NCBI RefSeq assembly: GCF_001411555.2
Contig: NC_049910.1
Coordinates: 37,549,250 to 37,613,249 of the forward strand
Direction of reading: 5' to 3'
Length of the DNA: 64,000 bases
From: Juglans regia
Taxonomy: Eukaryota > Streptophyta > Magnoliopsida > Fagales > Juglandaceae
Below, piece after piece: positions 34,579 through 44,661 of this stretch. Under the pieces are notes generated by a model that did not search any database, was not told the DNA's origin, and saw only the letters and a list, made by a program, of their open reading frames with translations. The translations under genes were made by a program, and so were the position numbers. Every line of letters starts with the position of its first letter. Position 1 is the first letter of the stretch.

Positions 34579-36780
34579 ATGATTGTAAATGAAAAGCACT
34601 TTTTCCATCATAAAGCATCTCAAAGGAGAAGTAAAAACTGGATTAAAGGCTTGAAGAATGAGGAGGGTGCTTGGCAGTTTGAGGAAGCAAGAGACCAAGT
34701 CATTTTAAGCTACTTTCAGGATTTGTTTACTACTGGTCAGCAAACCAGCAGTTTAGACTTCCTTGAAGGATTGGCTGGAAGAGTTATTGAGGACATGAAC
34801 AATGAGACGTTGAAGGAGTTCAGAAAGGAAGAAGTAAAAATTGCTCAGGATCATATGCACCCTGCTAAATCTCCAGGCACCGATGGAATGTCTCCCATTC
34901 TTTTCCCACAATATTGGCACATTGTTGGTGATGCCGTTACTGAAGCAATTCTACAAGTTTTAAAAAGTGGTACTCTTCCCCCCACCCTCAACCGTACATT
35001 TATTACTTTGATTCCAAAGAAAAGAAAGCCTGAGAAAATTACAGAATTTAGGTCTATTAGCTTATGTAATGTTATTTACAAACTGATTTCCAAGATACTA
35101 GCTAATAGGCTGAATCTTGTTCTTAATGATGTCATTTCTAGTTCTCAGAGTGCCTTTGTACCAGGGCGCCTTATCACTGACAATGTCCTTGTAGCATATG
35201 AAATGAATTACTTTTTGAGAAACAGGAGACAAGGCAAAGAAGGTTACATGTCCATTAAGTTGGATATGAGCAAAACTTATGACCGTGTTGAATGGGGCTA
35301 CTTAGAGAATGTTATGAGAAAAATGGGGTTTCAAGCTGAATGGATTTCACTCATAATGATGTGCATCAAGACAGCTACATTTTCAGTGCTGATCAATGGT
35401 GAGCCTAAAGGTCCTATCATATCCACAAGAGGGATTAGACAAGGGGACCCTCTGTCTCCTTACCTTTTCCTACTATGCACAAAAGGCCTCATCTCCTTAC
35501 TTCACCAAGCTGAAAGGGAAAGACAAGTTACTGCCATCCAAGTCTGCAGAGAAGCACCTAAGATTTCACATCTTCTATCTACTGATGATAGCCTTTTGTT
35601 CTGCAAGGCTACTATTGAAGAAAATTTTCGAATTCAACAATTGCTGGACTATTATGAGGTGGCTTCAGGGCAAAAGGTTAACAGAGAAAAGACCGTTATG
35701 GTCTTTAGCAGAAATGGGGATGCTACTAAACAGGAGGATATACTACGTTTTTGGAAAGTACAATAGTTTTTACAATAAGAGAAGTACTTAGGATTACCCT
35801 CCTTGGTTGGTAGATAAAAAAGTAATGTCTTCTCTGATATCAAGCATAGAGTATGGAAGAAGTTGCAAAGTTGGAAGGAGAAGATGCTATCAATGGGAGG
35901 AAAAGAAATTCTTATTAAAGTTGTTGCTCTCTCTGTCCCTGCTTACTCGATGAGTTGTGTTAAATTACTTGGTAGCTTGTGTCATGAGCTTGAACAAATG
36001 ATGGCTAGATTTTGGTGGGGTTAGAAGAAAGAAGGGCATAAGATTCACTGGATTAGCTGGACAAAAATGTGTGAGACCAAACAGGATGGAGGGATGGGTT
36101 TCAAAGATCATAAAACTTTTAATGATGCCTTATTAGCTAAGTAGGGGTGGAGGATTATATAAGAAACTTCTACTTTGCTCCACAAAGTTTTTAAAGCTAA
36201 GTATTTCCCAAGAGATCAGTTCTTTGATGCTAAATTTGGATACAACCCTTCTTTTGTGTGGAAAGGTATTTGAGAAGTCAAGAAACTGCTGGCAATAAGG
36301 TGTAGGTGGAGAGTAGGTGCAGGCCATTCTATCAAGATGTGGAGGGATTCTTGGATTCCTGGTTTTTCAAAACTGTCCAACAAATTGAGAGAAGTGGACA
36401 ATAGAGATATCAGTGAAACTGTGGATTCTCTAATTGATCTCCATACTAAGTGGTGGAATGTCGAGAAGGTGAGAGTTGTTTTACCTACAGCAGCTACCAA
36501 TGAGGTGCTGAAATTGATTCTTAGTCCAGATATGTTTACTGATATGCTTATTTGGGCACTTGAAAGTAATGGACAATTTAATGTTAAGAATTCCTACAAG
36601 TTGTTCAGAGCTTCAACCAAGAATGTGATGGAAAGGGAGTGCTCAAGGACAATGTCATTGTAGAAGGTTGGGAAAAGAATCTAGTCAATGCAGCTTCCTT
36701 CTAAGATTAAGATATTTGCTTGGATAGCTTTTAAAAAGATTTTACCTTCAAAACACAATCTAAAAAGAGGCAGGTGTTGA
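34579..36780 (+). pseudogene. LINE A reverse transcriptase and connection region
   Basis: A 395-codon open frame (34579-35766) holds most RT blocks: FRSISLCNVIYKLISKILAN, SQSAFVPGRLITDNVL, IKLDMSKTYDRVEW and GIRQGDPLSPYLF. At the catalytic block the sequence is LLSTDDSLLF where Y/F-A-D-D is expected; both aspartates remain. DMSKTYDRV stands where the family usually has KAYDRV. Downstream, over stops, follow KYLGLPSLVG, RFWWG and [18 protein letters not shown]. The connection region reaches the zinc-binding stretch at 36700-36850 (IFAWIAFKKILPSKHNLKR, CQFCGAEIEDVAHALF), which is interrupted by a run of about 20 T. Confidence 0.9.
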
Positions 36781-37136
36781 ATGAAGAGATATGTCAATTT
36801 TGTGGGGCTGAGATTGAGGATGTGGCACATGCACTTTTTTTTTTTTTTTTTTTGCTCTTCTAGAAAAGAATGTTGGGATAAACATTTTTCTAATGCTATA
36901 ATAGATAAGTCAGATAACCTTTACAGTGATATTGCAATCAATATAAGTGAGATGGGAAGGAAGGAGGATTTAGAACTTTTATTTCTGATCTCATGGAGCT
37001 GCTGGTACAGAAGGAATATTATGACTTTTGAGAAGAAGTGCTTGGATCTTGAAGAAGTTGTGGGACATGCTATGGCAGTGCATGAGGCTTTTAAAGAACT
37101 GAAAGGGAAACCTTTAACTACAATAAGGCTTCATTG

Positions 37137-37283
37137 CAGATGGGAACATCCACCTCCAGGAGTTTTTAAATTAAATGTAGATGGGGCCATGTTTCCATCA
37201 TGTTCCAATGTAGGTATTGGGGCTATTCTAAGAGACTGTAAGGGAGAGGTATTTATGTAAGCTACTAAGAGAGAACATGGAGT
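37137..37283 (+). pseudogene. LINE A RNase H, first half
   Basis: RWEHPPPGVFKLNVDGAMF, then GIGAILRDCKGEVFM, is the N-terminal half of a LINE RNase H, with the first catalytic Asp in NVDGA. The frame is cut by the 3' end of the inverted LINE C, visible as a T run at 37284-37292. Confidence 0.88.
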
Positions 37284-37570
37284 TTTTTTTTTAAAGGACG
37301 GTATCCCAAATTTATTGATAGCCCTCACTTGTAGAGGAGGAAAGCCAAAATTACAACCGGACACCTGGGGGCTACAAATAATCATAATGACCCAAACTCG
37401 AACATCAAAAGACTTAAATCATAAAACCATAATACAAAATAAACTGAAAGAAACACTACAACCAAAGCAAAAGAAGCACAAACAACCTGCAAAACAAGGT
37501 TAGCACATGCAAAAATAAATCAATACAATACCAACCAAGAAATAAACTAAAAAAGCAAAGCCAAACTAAA

Positions 37571-38060
37571 TTAGTAGCAACGAAGGGAAGGAAGACTCAG
37601 CTTATCCAATCGAATTAAACCTCGCAGAAACCTCTGCACTTCCCCAAGGACTTTCCACTCCATGTGTTGACCCATCGCACCATACTTTGCAAGCCAATCT
37701 GTAGCTTCATTACCCTCTCTAAAGAGATGTCGCACAGAGCAAACCATAAAATCCATGAGGGCAATAATTTCCACATCTCCTTCTCTTCCACCACGACACC
37801 ACCACTTGTGAATCAAGTTTAATTTCCACAAAACCAATCCCCAAATTTTTACAAGCTTTAAGATCATGCAGAAGAGCTAATAACTTAGCTCTATTATTCG
37901 AACCAACGTCTATAGGAGAAGCAAAAGCTTGAATCAAATTACCTTGATCATCTCTGCCAATACCACCAACCCTTGAGGGCTAAAGGTTGCCAAAACTGCT
38001 ACCATATGTATTTAACTTAAAACCAACCTTGAGTAGGTTTTTTCCAGGCCACCAACTTAG
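37571..38060 (-). pseudogene. LINE C RNase H
   Basis: Minus-strand segments GWFKLNTYGSSF, GGIGRDDQGNLIQAFASP, AKLLALLHDLKACKNLG, VEIKLDSQVVVSWW and HLFREGNEATDWLAKYGA cover a full RNase H domain. The first Asp of the usual N-x-D-G-S is Tyr here (NTYGS), and one frameshift lies near 37790. Confidence 0.85.
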
Positions 38061-38244
38061 GACTGTGCCTTGACAGAACTAAAGGTGGGATAAACAAAGA
38101 TTGTAAAACTTGTGAATCATGCCTAGAACATTTAGATACCTTGTGAATGTCCTGACAGACCGGACTAATCCAATGTTGAATGGATTGCCAAATCATACTG
38201 AAGGACTCTAGATGATCCTCCATGCGAGCGACACATCTTCGACG

Positions 38245-38640
38245 CTAAGAAAGAAAAGAAGGAAGAAGCCCCACAATTATCCCCACTTGAGAAGAAGATG
38301 CAAGTTGAAACCATGCAGCCATCGTCTCCTTCCAATTGCCACCAAAAGGTAATCCAAAAATAGTGCCACAGTAGCACCACATCCGAGCATCAAAGTCCCA
38401 TTCGAACAACACATGATTTTGATCTTCATAGTTACCCTCATCACAACAGTCACACCTAGAAACAATCGGGACACCAATTCGACGAAGACGATCATCAACA
38501 CTCAAAGCATTATTCCAAGCCTTTCACATAGAAACTAAAACCTTCAAAGGAAGCAGATTATGCCACATCCAAGCATGCCCTGCCATAGTGGAACCCCTTA
38601 TACAGATACAGTCCCAAGCTGATTTTGTAGAAAAGCAACC
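38245..38640 (-). pseudogene. LINE C zinc-binding domain (zf-RVT)
   Basis: LSVDDRLRRIGVPIVSRCDC then CDEGNYEDQNHVLFECD-like sequence shows the Cys/His pattern of the zinc-binding domain found after plant LINE RTs. It continues towards RNase H. Confidence 0.8.
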
Positions 38641-38902
38641 ACTGTCATGCCTCATCCAGATCAACACATCCGATCCCCCTTACAAACAAATAATGAATCA
38701 AGAATATCATTCACATTTTCATGCCCCACCAAACTAACCAACAAGTCCACATCCCACGAATTAGACAGTTTACAATCCATAACTTTAGGCATAGGTCAAC
38801 CCACTATCGGAAGGTCATTAATTAAAGGACCCCAATCCCTCCATTTATCATAACAAAAGAAAAGATTACCTTCCCTAATACGCCACTTTGAATTATCAAG
38901 GA

Positions 38903-38962
38903 CCAACAGAATACTTTTAACAATCATCTTCCAAAATCTCATGCCAACAGAATACTTTTAAC
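38903..38962. repeat. 41-bp duplication of LINE C sequence beside the TIR element
   Basis: CAACAGAATACTTTTAAC occurs at about 38904 and again at about 38945 with a period of 41 bp. The second copy runs into the TIR element. The first copy continues with AATCATCTTCCAAAATCTC, which reappears after the element at 39427. Confidence 0.8.
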
Positions 38963-39418
38963 CAATGTTTTGAATATCGTACCGGATGGCGTACCGGTCA
39001 AGACACTGGAACGAAATATTTCGGTACCGGTACCGTTTCGTGTACCGTTTCGGGATAGTCGATATATGAATAAATTATATATATAAATATATATAACAAT
39101 TATATTCTAAAATAATAGTTTATATATGAATAAATTATATATAAATACATACATACATATAAATTATAAATAGTCTAATCTAAATTGGGGGTCAAAAAAT
39201 AAACTTGTAGTTTGAAAAAATGAAAAAAAAAAAAAAAAACACAGGCCGAAATATCGGCCGGTACCGGCCGAAATATAGGCCGGTACAGGCCGAAATTTAG
39301 GCTGAAATGGCCGGTATTTTGGCCGGTACGGTATATATCTAGTACCTGTACCGGCCGGACGGCCGAAACGAAAAATTTCGGCCGTACCGGCCGGTATAGT
39401 ACGAAATTAAAAACATTG
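38963..39418. mobile_element. 456-bp TIR element with 8-bp target duplication inside LINE C
   Basis: The 8-bp direct repeats CTTTTAAC (38955-38962, 39419-39426) abut the ends CAATGTTTTGAATATCGTAC and, as reverse complement, CAATGTTTTTAATTTCGTAC. The interior has many GGCCGGTACCGGCC-like palindromic units and an AT-rich centre. There is no gene. The 8-bp duplication points to the hAT superfamily, by inference. Confidence 0.88.
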
Positions 39419-39499
39419 CTTTTAACAATCATCTTCCAAAATCTCGTACCCTTGTTCATATCGATGAGAGTCCAAGGTTTAGAACCAACGTATTTTCCT

Positions 39500-41129
39500 T
39501 TAAAGAACTGAGTACAAAGAGAATTACCTTGGATTAAATTTCATGCGAACCTCACATGCAAAGCCTTTTTCATGTCATCCAGGTTAGATAAACCCAAACC
39601 TCATTCTTCCACCGGTTTACACATATTGTGCCAAGCCACCCATTTTTTCTTCCATTTCCCATTAGCCTCTAACTAAAAGAATGTACTCATCAATCGGTGT
39701 AACTCTTTGATGATGGATTGAGGGACCTACAAAACAGCAAACAAATGCAAAGCCATGCTAGAAAGCACATGTCATAGTAAAATAAAGCGACCTCCCAAAG
39801 ATAGGAGCTTAATCTTCCAACCACTAATTTTATTCTAGACTTTGTTAACCATCTCCTCCAGATGAACTTGCTTAAGTCTTCCAAAAATAATAGGCACCCC
39901 TAAATATTTGAAAGGAAAGTCACCTTCCGAAAACCTAGTCATACACTTAAGAGCTCTCTTACGACCCTAAGGAATTTTTTGAGAAAAAAGCATTGTTGTT
40001 AATCCTTTGACATACCAATTCTCATACTTATCGAAAATAGATAAAAGCTCCTGAATTGATCTCGTACTACAATTAGTAAAAATCACCACATCATCATCAT
40101 ACGTAAGATGAGATATTTGAATCGTACCTCTGGCTTGTGAAAATTGACCAAATATTTTCTCCACATCACTGTTCTTTAGAAGTCTAGAGAGAACCTCTTG
40201 AAGAATAATAAATAGGTAATGGGAGAGAAGATTCCTCTTACGCAAACCACGACCTCCTTAAAAAAACCTTTAGAGGTCCCATTCATCATAACTGAATACC
40301 AAGGCGATGAGATACAAGCCCAAAGTAAATCACATACCTAAAGGGAAAAGCCAAAACAACGAAGAGCCTCCATCAAGAAATGCCAATCTACCCGATCATA
40401 CGCTTTAACCATGTCCACTTTAAGGATGATATTGCCACCATGAGACTTCTTATTAATAGAATGAACCATTTCCTATGTAAGAGAAATATTTTCAAATATG
40501 CTAAGCCCAAGGATGAAAACACCTTACTCAAGAGAGATCATTTTTGGGAGGAGACTTGTCAATCGATTAACAATAATTTTTTAGCATATTTTATAGAACC
40601 GAACAAAGGCTGATTGGCCTAAACTTGTCAAAACCCGTAGACACATCAACCTTCAGAATTAAGACAATGAATGAGGCCGAATATAATCTCGGCAATTGCT
40701 TAGAGAGGAAAAATTCTGAAATTGCTTCCTAGACGTCCATCTTCACTACCTCCCAAAAACTCTTGAAAAAACCAAACTCACACCAAAACCATCAGGCCCC
40801 AGAGAACTATTTGTTGGAATAGAAGAAATAGCCGCAAAGACTTCATCCATAGTAGGAGTGCAATAGATACGAACATTCTCCTTGCCGAAAATAACAGGCG
40901 AGATTAAATAAGAAAGATCCAAAAGGTCTCTCGAAGGTTCCGCTTGAAGAAAACCAGAGAAATAATCCACGGCTCCTTGATGTATGGCTTCCAACGAATA
41001 AAAAGCAACCCCATCCATAGCTCTCATATCCGAAACGCGTTTCCGTCTCTTATTCGCCAAACAAGCATGGAAAAAAAAGGAGTTACGGTCACCGTCCACC
41101 TTCCATGTTAATTTAGCCATATGTGCCAA
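39500..41129 (-). pseudogene. LINE C reverse transcriptase
   Basis: Minus-strand pieces: DGDRNSFFFHACLANKRRKR (41090), PTNSSLGPDGFG (40790), then the palm at 40245-39967 with SHYLFIILQEVLSRLL and HLTYDDDVVIF. The catalytic block reads YDDD where YADD is expected. The remainder towards 39500 is frame-broken. Confidence 0.83.
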
Positions 41130-41382
41130 CCTAGTATCCTCCCTGTGCCTCCACGAAGACAGTTATGCAAAAGCCAAGTTTAACTCCCTATCAACATCTT
41201 CATCCCAACCCTGCAGTAACTTGCTTTCAAGCCTCTCCACTTGCTCCTCAAGCTGATCAATCTTGGCTGTAGTCCAACCAAAAACCACCTTATTCCATTC
41301 ACAGAGAGCCACCCCGGACTTGTTTTAATTTATTAGCAAGCTTCCATAAACCCATACCTACTACATTTACCATCCAAACTCT

Positions 41383-42148
41383 CTAAACACAAACTAAAAA
41401 TTCAGGATGATCAACCCACATTTGTTGGAATCGAAGTGAAGAAGGGCCATAAGAGAAAGGATATTTGGTTAACTCAATGTGCATCGGGCAATGATCGGAC
41501 GTCGATCTTGGTAAGTATGAACAAACAACATTTGAATATCTTGAAATTAAAGTGGCATCAAGAAACACACGATCAAGCTTTGCCCAGCTTTTGGCTAGCC
41601 CACGTTGACTGTTGCACCAGGTAAACATTTTACCATTTGTTTTCATTTCAATCAAGCCACCTTGATGAATCCAACTGTGGAACTCTTCCATATCTATCCG
41701 AGGCCTAAGGCGACCAACCCTCATTTCAGAGTCAAATCAAATATCTTTGAAATCTCTTACAAATAAACAAGACTTAACCCCAAGACGGTGCAAGCTAAGG
41801 TCATCCCATAACTCCTGCCTTTTCAGCCGTACACATTGTGTAAATAAAATTACACAAGAACTGTTGAGGTCCTAACCCTACACGAATCGAAATAAATTGT
41901 GATCTGATGCGATCAACTTGCACCACCATGACGTTATTCCAGAAAATCCAAACTTTCCTGCCAACTTCTTCATTAGAAATACCATTCTCAAAATGCATGG
42001 ATCTCATCAAACCTTGAGCTTTATCAAAATTGTGAAACGGCTGCATTAGAACAACAATATCAGGCTTTAGAGTACCAATTAACTTCTTTAAACGACTTTT
42101 AGAGGTTCCTATCCCTCTAATATTCCATACAAAGATAGAACCAATCAT
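41383..42148 (-). pseudogene. LINE C endonuclease
   Basis: WNIRGIGTSKSRLKKLIG at the start (42148) is the N-terminal endonuclease motif. KMFTWCN, KLDRVFL and STSDHCPM in 41724-41383 are the C-terminal motifs, with the catalytic SDH. The two parts are in different frames. Confidence 0.85.
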
Positions 42149-42149
42149 A

Positions 42150-42574
42150 GAGATAATTTAGTGGCTTGGGTATGAACCCAAGAATAGCTCCTTACTTTTT
42201 CAAACTACTTTTTGTTGTATTTCTTAGCAACATCACCCTCAACTTTTGAGGAAGGACCTCCGAAGGTAACTCAGGTTCTGGATCCGACACCGATGTCCCT
42301 TCCAGACAGAGATCATCCACAATTAGTGAACCTTCTTCGGCATGCACCACAATTACATTCTATAAATCTCCTGCTTTCTCTCCCATAATCTCTGTTTCGA
42401 CTGTAAACACCCTAGGGAGTGGATGAGAATCATTAACCAAAGCATTAGAAACCATAGTAGCCAATTGTTGATTTTGCACAAGAACAATATCATCACCCTG
42501 AGTAACTCCAATGCCAATATTTACTACCAACTGTTTTTCTTGATTACTCAGCTACGGACCCCTTGCATCTCACT
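42150..42574 (-). pseudogene. LINE C ORF1, C-terminal end
   Basis: An almost open minus-strand frame precedes the endonuclease start; it contains NIGIGVTQGDDIVLVQNQQ and GTSVSDPEPELPSEV. It has the acidic low-complexity character of LINE ORF1 tails. It stops abruptly at the junction with LINE A. Confidence 0.6.
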
Positions 42575-42960
42575 TATTCTCAGGGATCGAAATGTTGGCT
42601 ATCCTTAGGGGTCTTCAACTATGTGTTCATTTGGAGATTAACAACTTTATTATTGAAAGTGATTCATTGATCATGGTAAACGAGCTGCAAAAGACTGATC
42701 TATCCATGTCCATGGTAGGCAATGTTATCAAGGATGCAAAAGAGCTGATGGCAAGATTCAACAGTTGTGAAATTAGACATGTTGGCATAATTTATAATGA
42801 AGCAATACATAAACTTGCAAGGCTAGCTTGGAAAATTAATGATATTAGCTTGTGGTGGGGATCTTTTCTTGATGTAATTTCTGAAGTCTTTTGGATTGAG
42901 AGACATTTGTAAGCTTGTTGTTTTGTTAATGAAGATTATTATTAAGTAAATAAATAAATA
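42575..42960 (+). pseudogene. LINE A RNase H, second half, and 3' end
   Basis: IEMLAILRGLQLCVHLEI, then FIIESDSLIMVNELQK and an HVGIIYNEAIHKLARLA stretch, complete the RNase H begun at 37137. The stop is at 42910-42912. The element ends in a TAAATAAATAAA tail near 42940-42955. The two halves fit together in domain order. Confidence 0.88.
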
Positions 42961-44661
42961 AATTAAATTATATTATATTAATGGTAAAATTGAGCGATAA
43001 GTTTGAGATTTCACTAATATATTTTTTTTTTAATTACAAAACAAACATAAATGGGAAGAGACGTGCCACACAGTATGCAGAATGAGAGTAAGAAAATAAA
43101 ATTATATATTTTTAAACAATAGTTCTAGGTACAACCGAGTTTTACCCCCGCCGCGGAACCGGCTGAGCGTGCAATGAATTAATAAAAAAAAAAAAAAAAA
43201 AGGCGGAAGGAAGTCTGGAGGGAAAACCAAAATAGAAAGAAAACAGAGAGGGAGAGAACGAAAACGAAACCGAAACCATTCTGTTTGTTCGAAACCAGAG
43301 AAAGGAAGAAAGTGAAAACCAGTCCCGTCGTGCGTTGGATGCATCTTGTGAAACCAGAGAGGGAAATCGGCACCAAAAAGCTGCGTTGGGTTGGGTGCAG
43401 TAGATCAAAACCAAAACCAGAGAGGGAAAGCAGAGAGTTCTTGCGAACAAGAGAGGTCGTGCGAAACCTATATTCGTGGATAGGGAACCTGTCTTCGTTC
43501 GAAACCAGAGAGGGAATCTTGGTGCGAAACCAGAGAGTTGGGCCGTCGTGCGTTGGATCCGTCTTCGCTGTCGTGCGTCGTTGGTCTCCATTGTTCATCC
43601 CGCGTGACATCCTTTGATTCAAGTTAGAGCTGCCCAATACGGGTTAGATTTAATTTTGAGATTTCGTACAGCTGCTGTATAGCGAACGCAGAGAGGGAAA
43701 CCAAGTACATTCGATTGAGACCCAGTCCTTCGAACATTCTTGGTGAATTTCATAAACAAAAATTTATTCAGTCCATTGATATTTATCATGTTTAAAATAC
43801 CAGTTCAATGATAGCTTTTGTATTGAACAGGTTGTTGGGTACTTCGACAGAAGCACTGCAGAGTTCGTGGGCAGATCTAGTGAGAAGTCATCATCTCAGT
43901 AAAAATCATTTGAAGCACTAGGTAGTTATGATATTGTTACTTTTATAGCATTAATGGTTAATGGAGATAGCAGATTTCTGTAGTGGTTTTAGAAAATATA
44001 AAATGCATTAAAATGGACCCAGAACACACCATCAAAATAGCAGATTTCTGTAGTGGTTTTAGAAAATATAAAATGCATTAAAATGGACCCAGAACACACC
44101 ATCAAAAGAAGCTTGAAAAAATTGAAATCATTTGCTAAACAAAAATTCTGTAGTGGTTTTGGAAAATTTAACCATGCATGAATCTTGTAACAAAAATTCT
44201 GTCATCTCTATTTGGTGTTATGTACCTAGAACTATTGATCTTGTAATTTTTTACCCCAGATGCAAGCCAAACTCGTAAAGTTTGCAAAACATCATGAATT
44301 AATGGTTTTTCCTTTTGCATTGATACTTGCAAAGAAATGAACTTCTTGAGTTTTCCTGGCTGTGTTTATGTTCTTTATAAGCTGCACAAACTCATGTGCA
44401 TTAATTAGTGTTCTGGTGAATTAAAGGAAACAAATGTCATTAGTTGAACTGTACGGGTTAGATTTCTTCATTTGTTGTTTGGGGTCAACTTTATTTGTTC
44501 GTTTACAAGTTTGCACTTATATATTGATCTAAAAATACTTGATGGTTACACTTTGATCTTAAAATACTAACTTCTTTATATATTGTTCTAAAATGCATTT
44601 GTTATATAAATAATATTTATATTTATATTTATATTTATAATGCATTTGTCTCCCTCTCAGC
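42961..44661 (+). promoter_or_regulatory. Upstream region of the FRS gene, purine-rich with repeats
   Basis: 43160-43700 is rich in GAAACCAGAGAGGGAAA-type units on the plus strand, repeated about eight times. A 70-bp tandem duplication lies at 43968-44107, and a shorter third trace (TTCTGTAGTGGTTTT) follows at 44146. The segment 43122-43161 is imperfectly inverted at 52681-52720. Open frames here reflect the purine bias and carry no known domain. Untranslated exons are likely but cannot be placed. Confidence 0.45.
43968..44107. repeat. 70-bp tandem duplication
   Basis: Units 43968-44037 and 44038-44107 are essentially identical, each starting TAGCAGATTTCTGTAGTGG. Confidence 0.95.

Larger units (their letters stand above)
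32330..37283 (+). mobile_element. LINE A, left part, split by LINE C
   Basis: A plus-strand non-LTR retrotransposon in domain order ORF1, endonuclease, reverse transcriptase, zinc-binding domain and first half of RNase H. The RNase H is cut after GAILRDCKGEV at about 37283 and resumes at about 42575. It is decayed but long, and its RT frame is open for 395 codons. The 5' end cannot be placed exactly; ORF1 similarity starts near 32330. Confidence 0.88.
37284..42574 (-). mobile_element. LINE C, inserted into LINE A
   Basis: A minus-strand LINE whose 3' tail (T run in plus sense) starts at about 37284 and whose 5' end, truncated in ORF1, lies near 42574. Minus-strand order: ORF1 C-terminus 42560-42150, endonuclease 42148-41383, RT about 41129-39500, zinc-binding domain 38640-38245, RNase H 38060-37571 and 3' UTR. 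It holds the TIR element at 38963-39418. No target duplication was found at the junctions, so a few LINE A codons may have been lost. Confidence 0.88.

Noticed and set aside
43102..43637. Frames of 80-150 codons on both strands upstream of the FRS gene
   Set aside because: They arise from the repetitive purine-rich sequence and show no domain on either strand.
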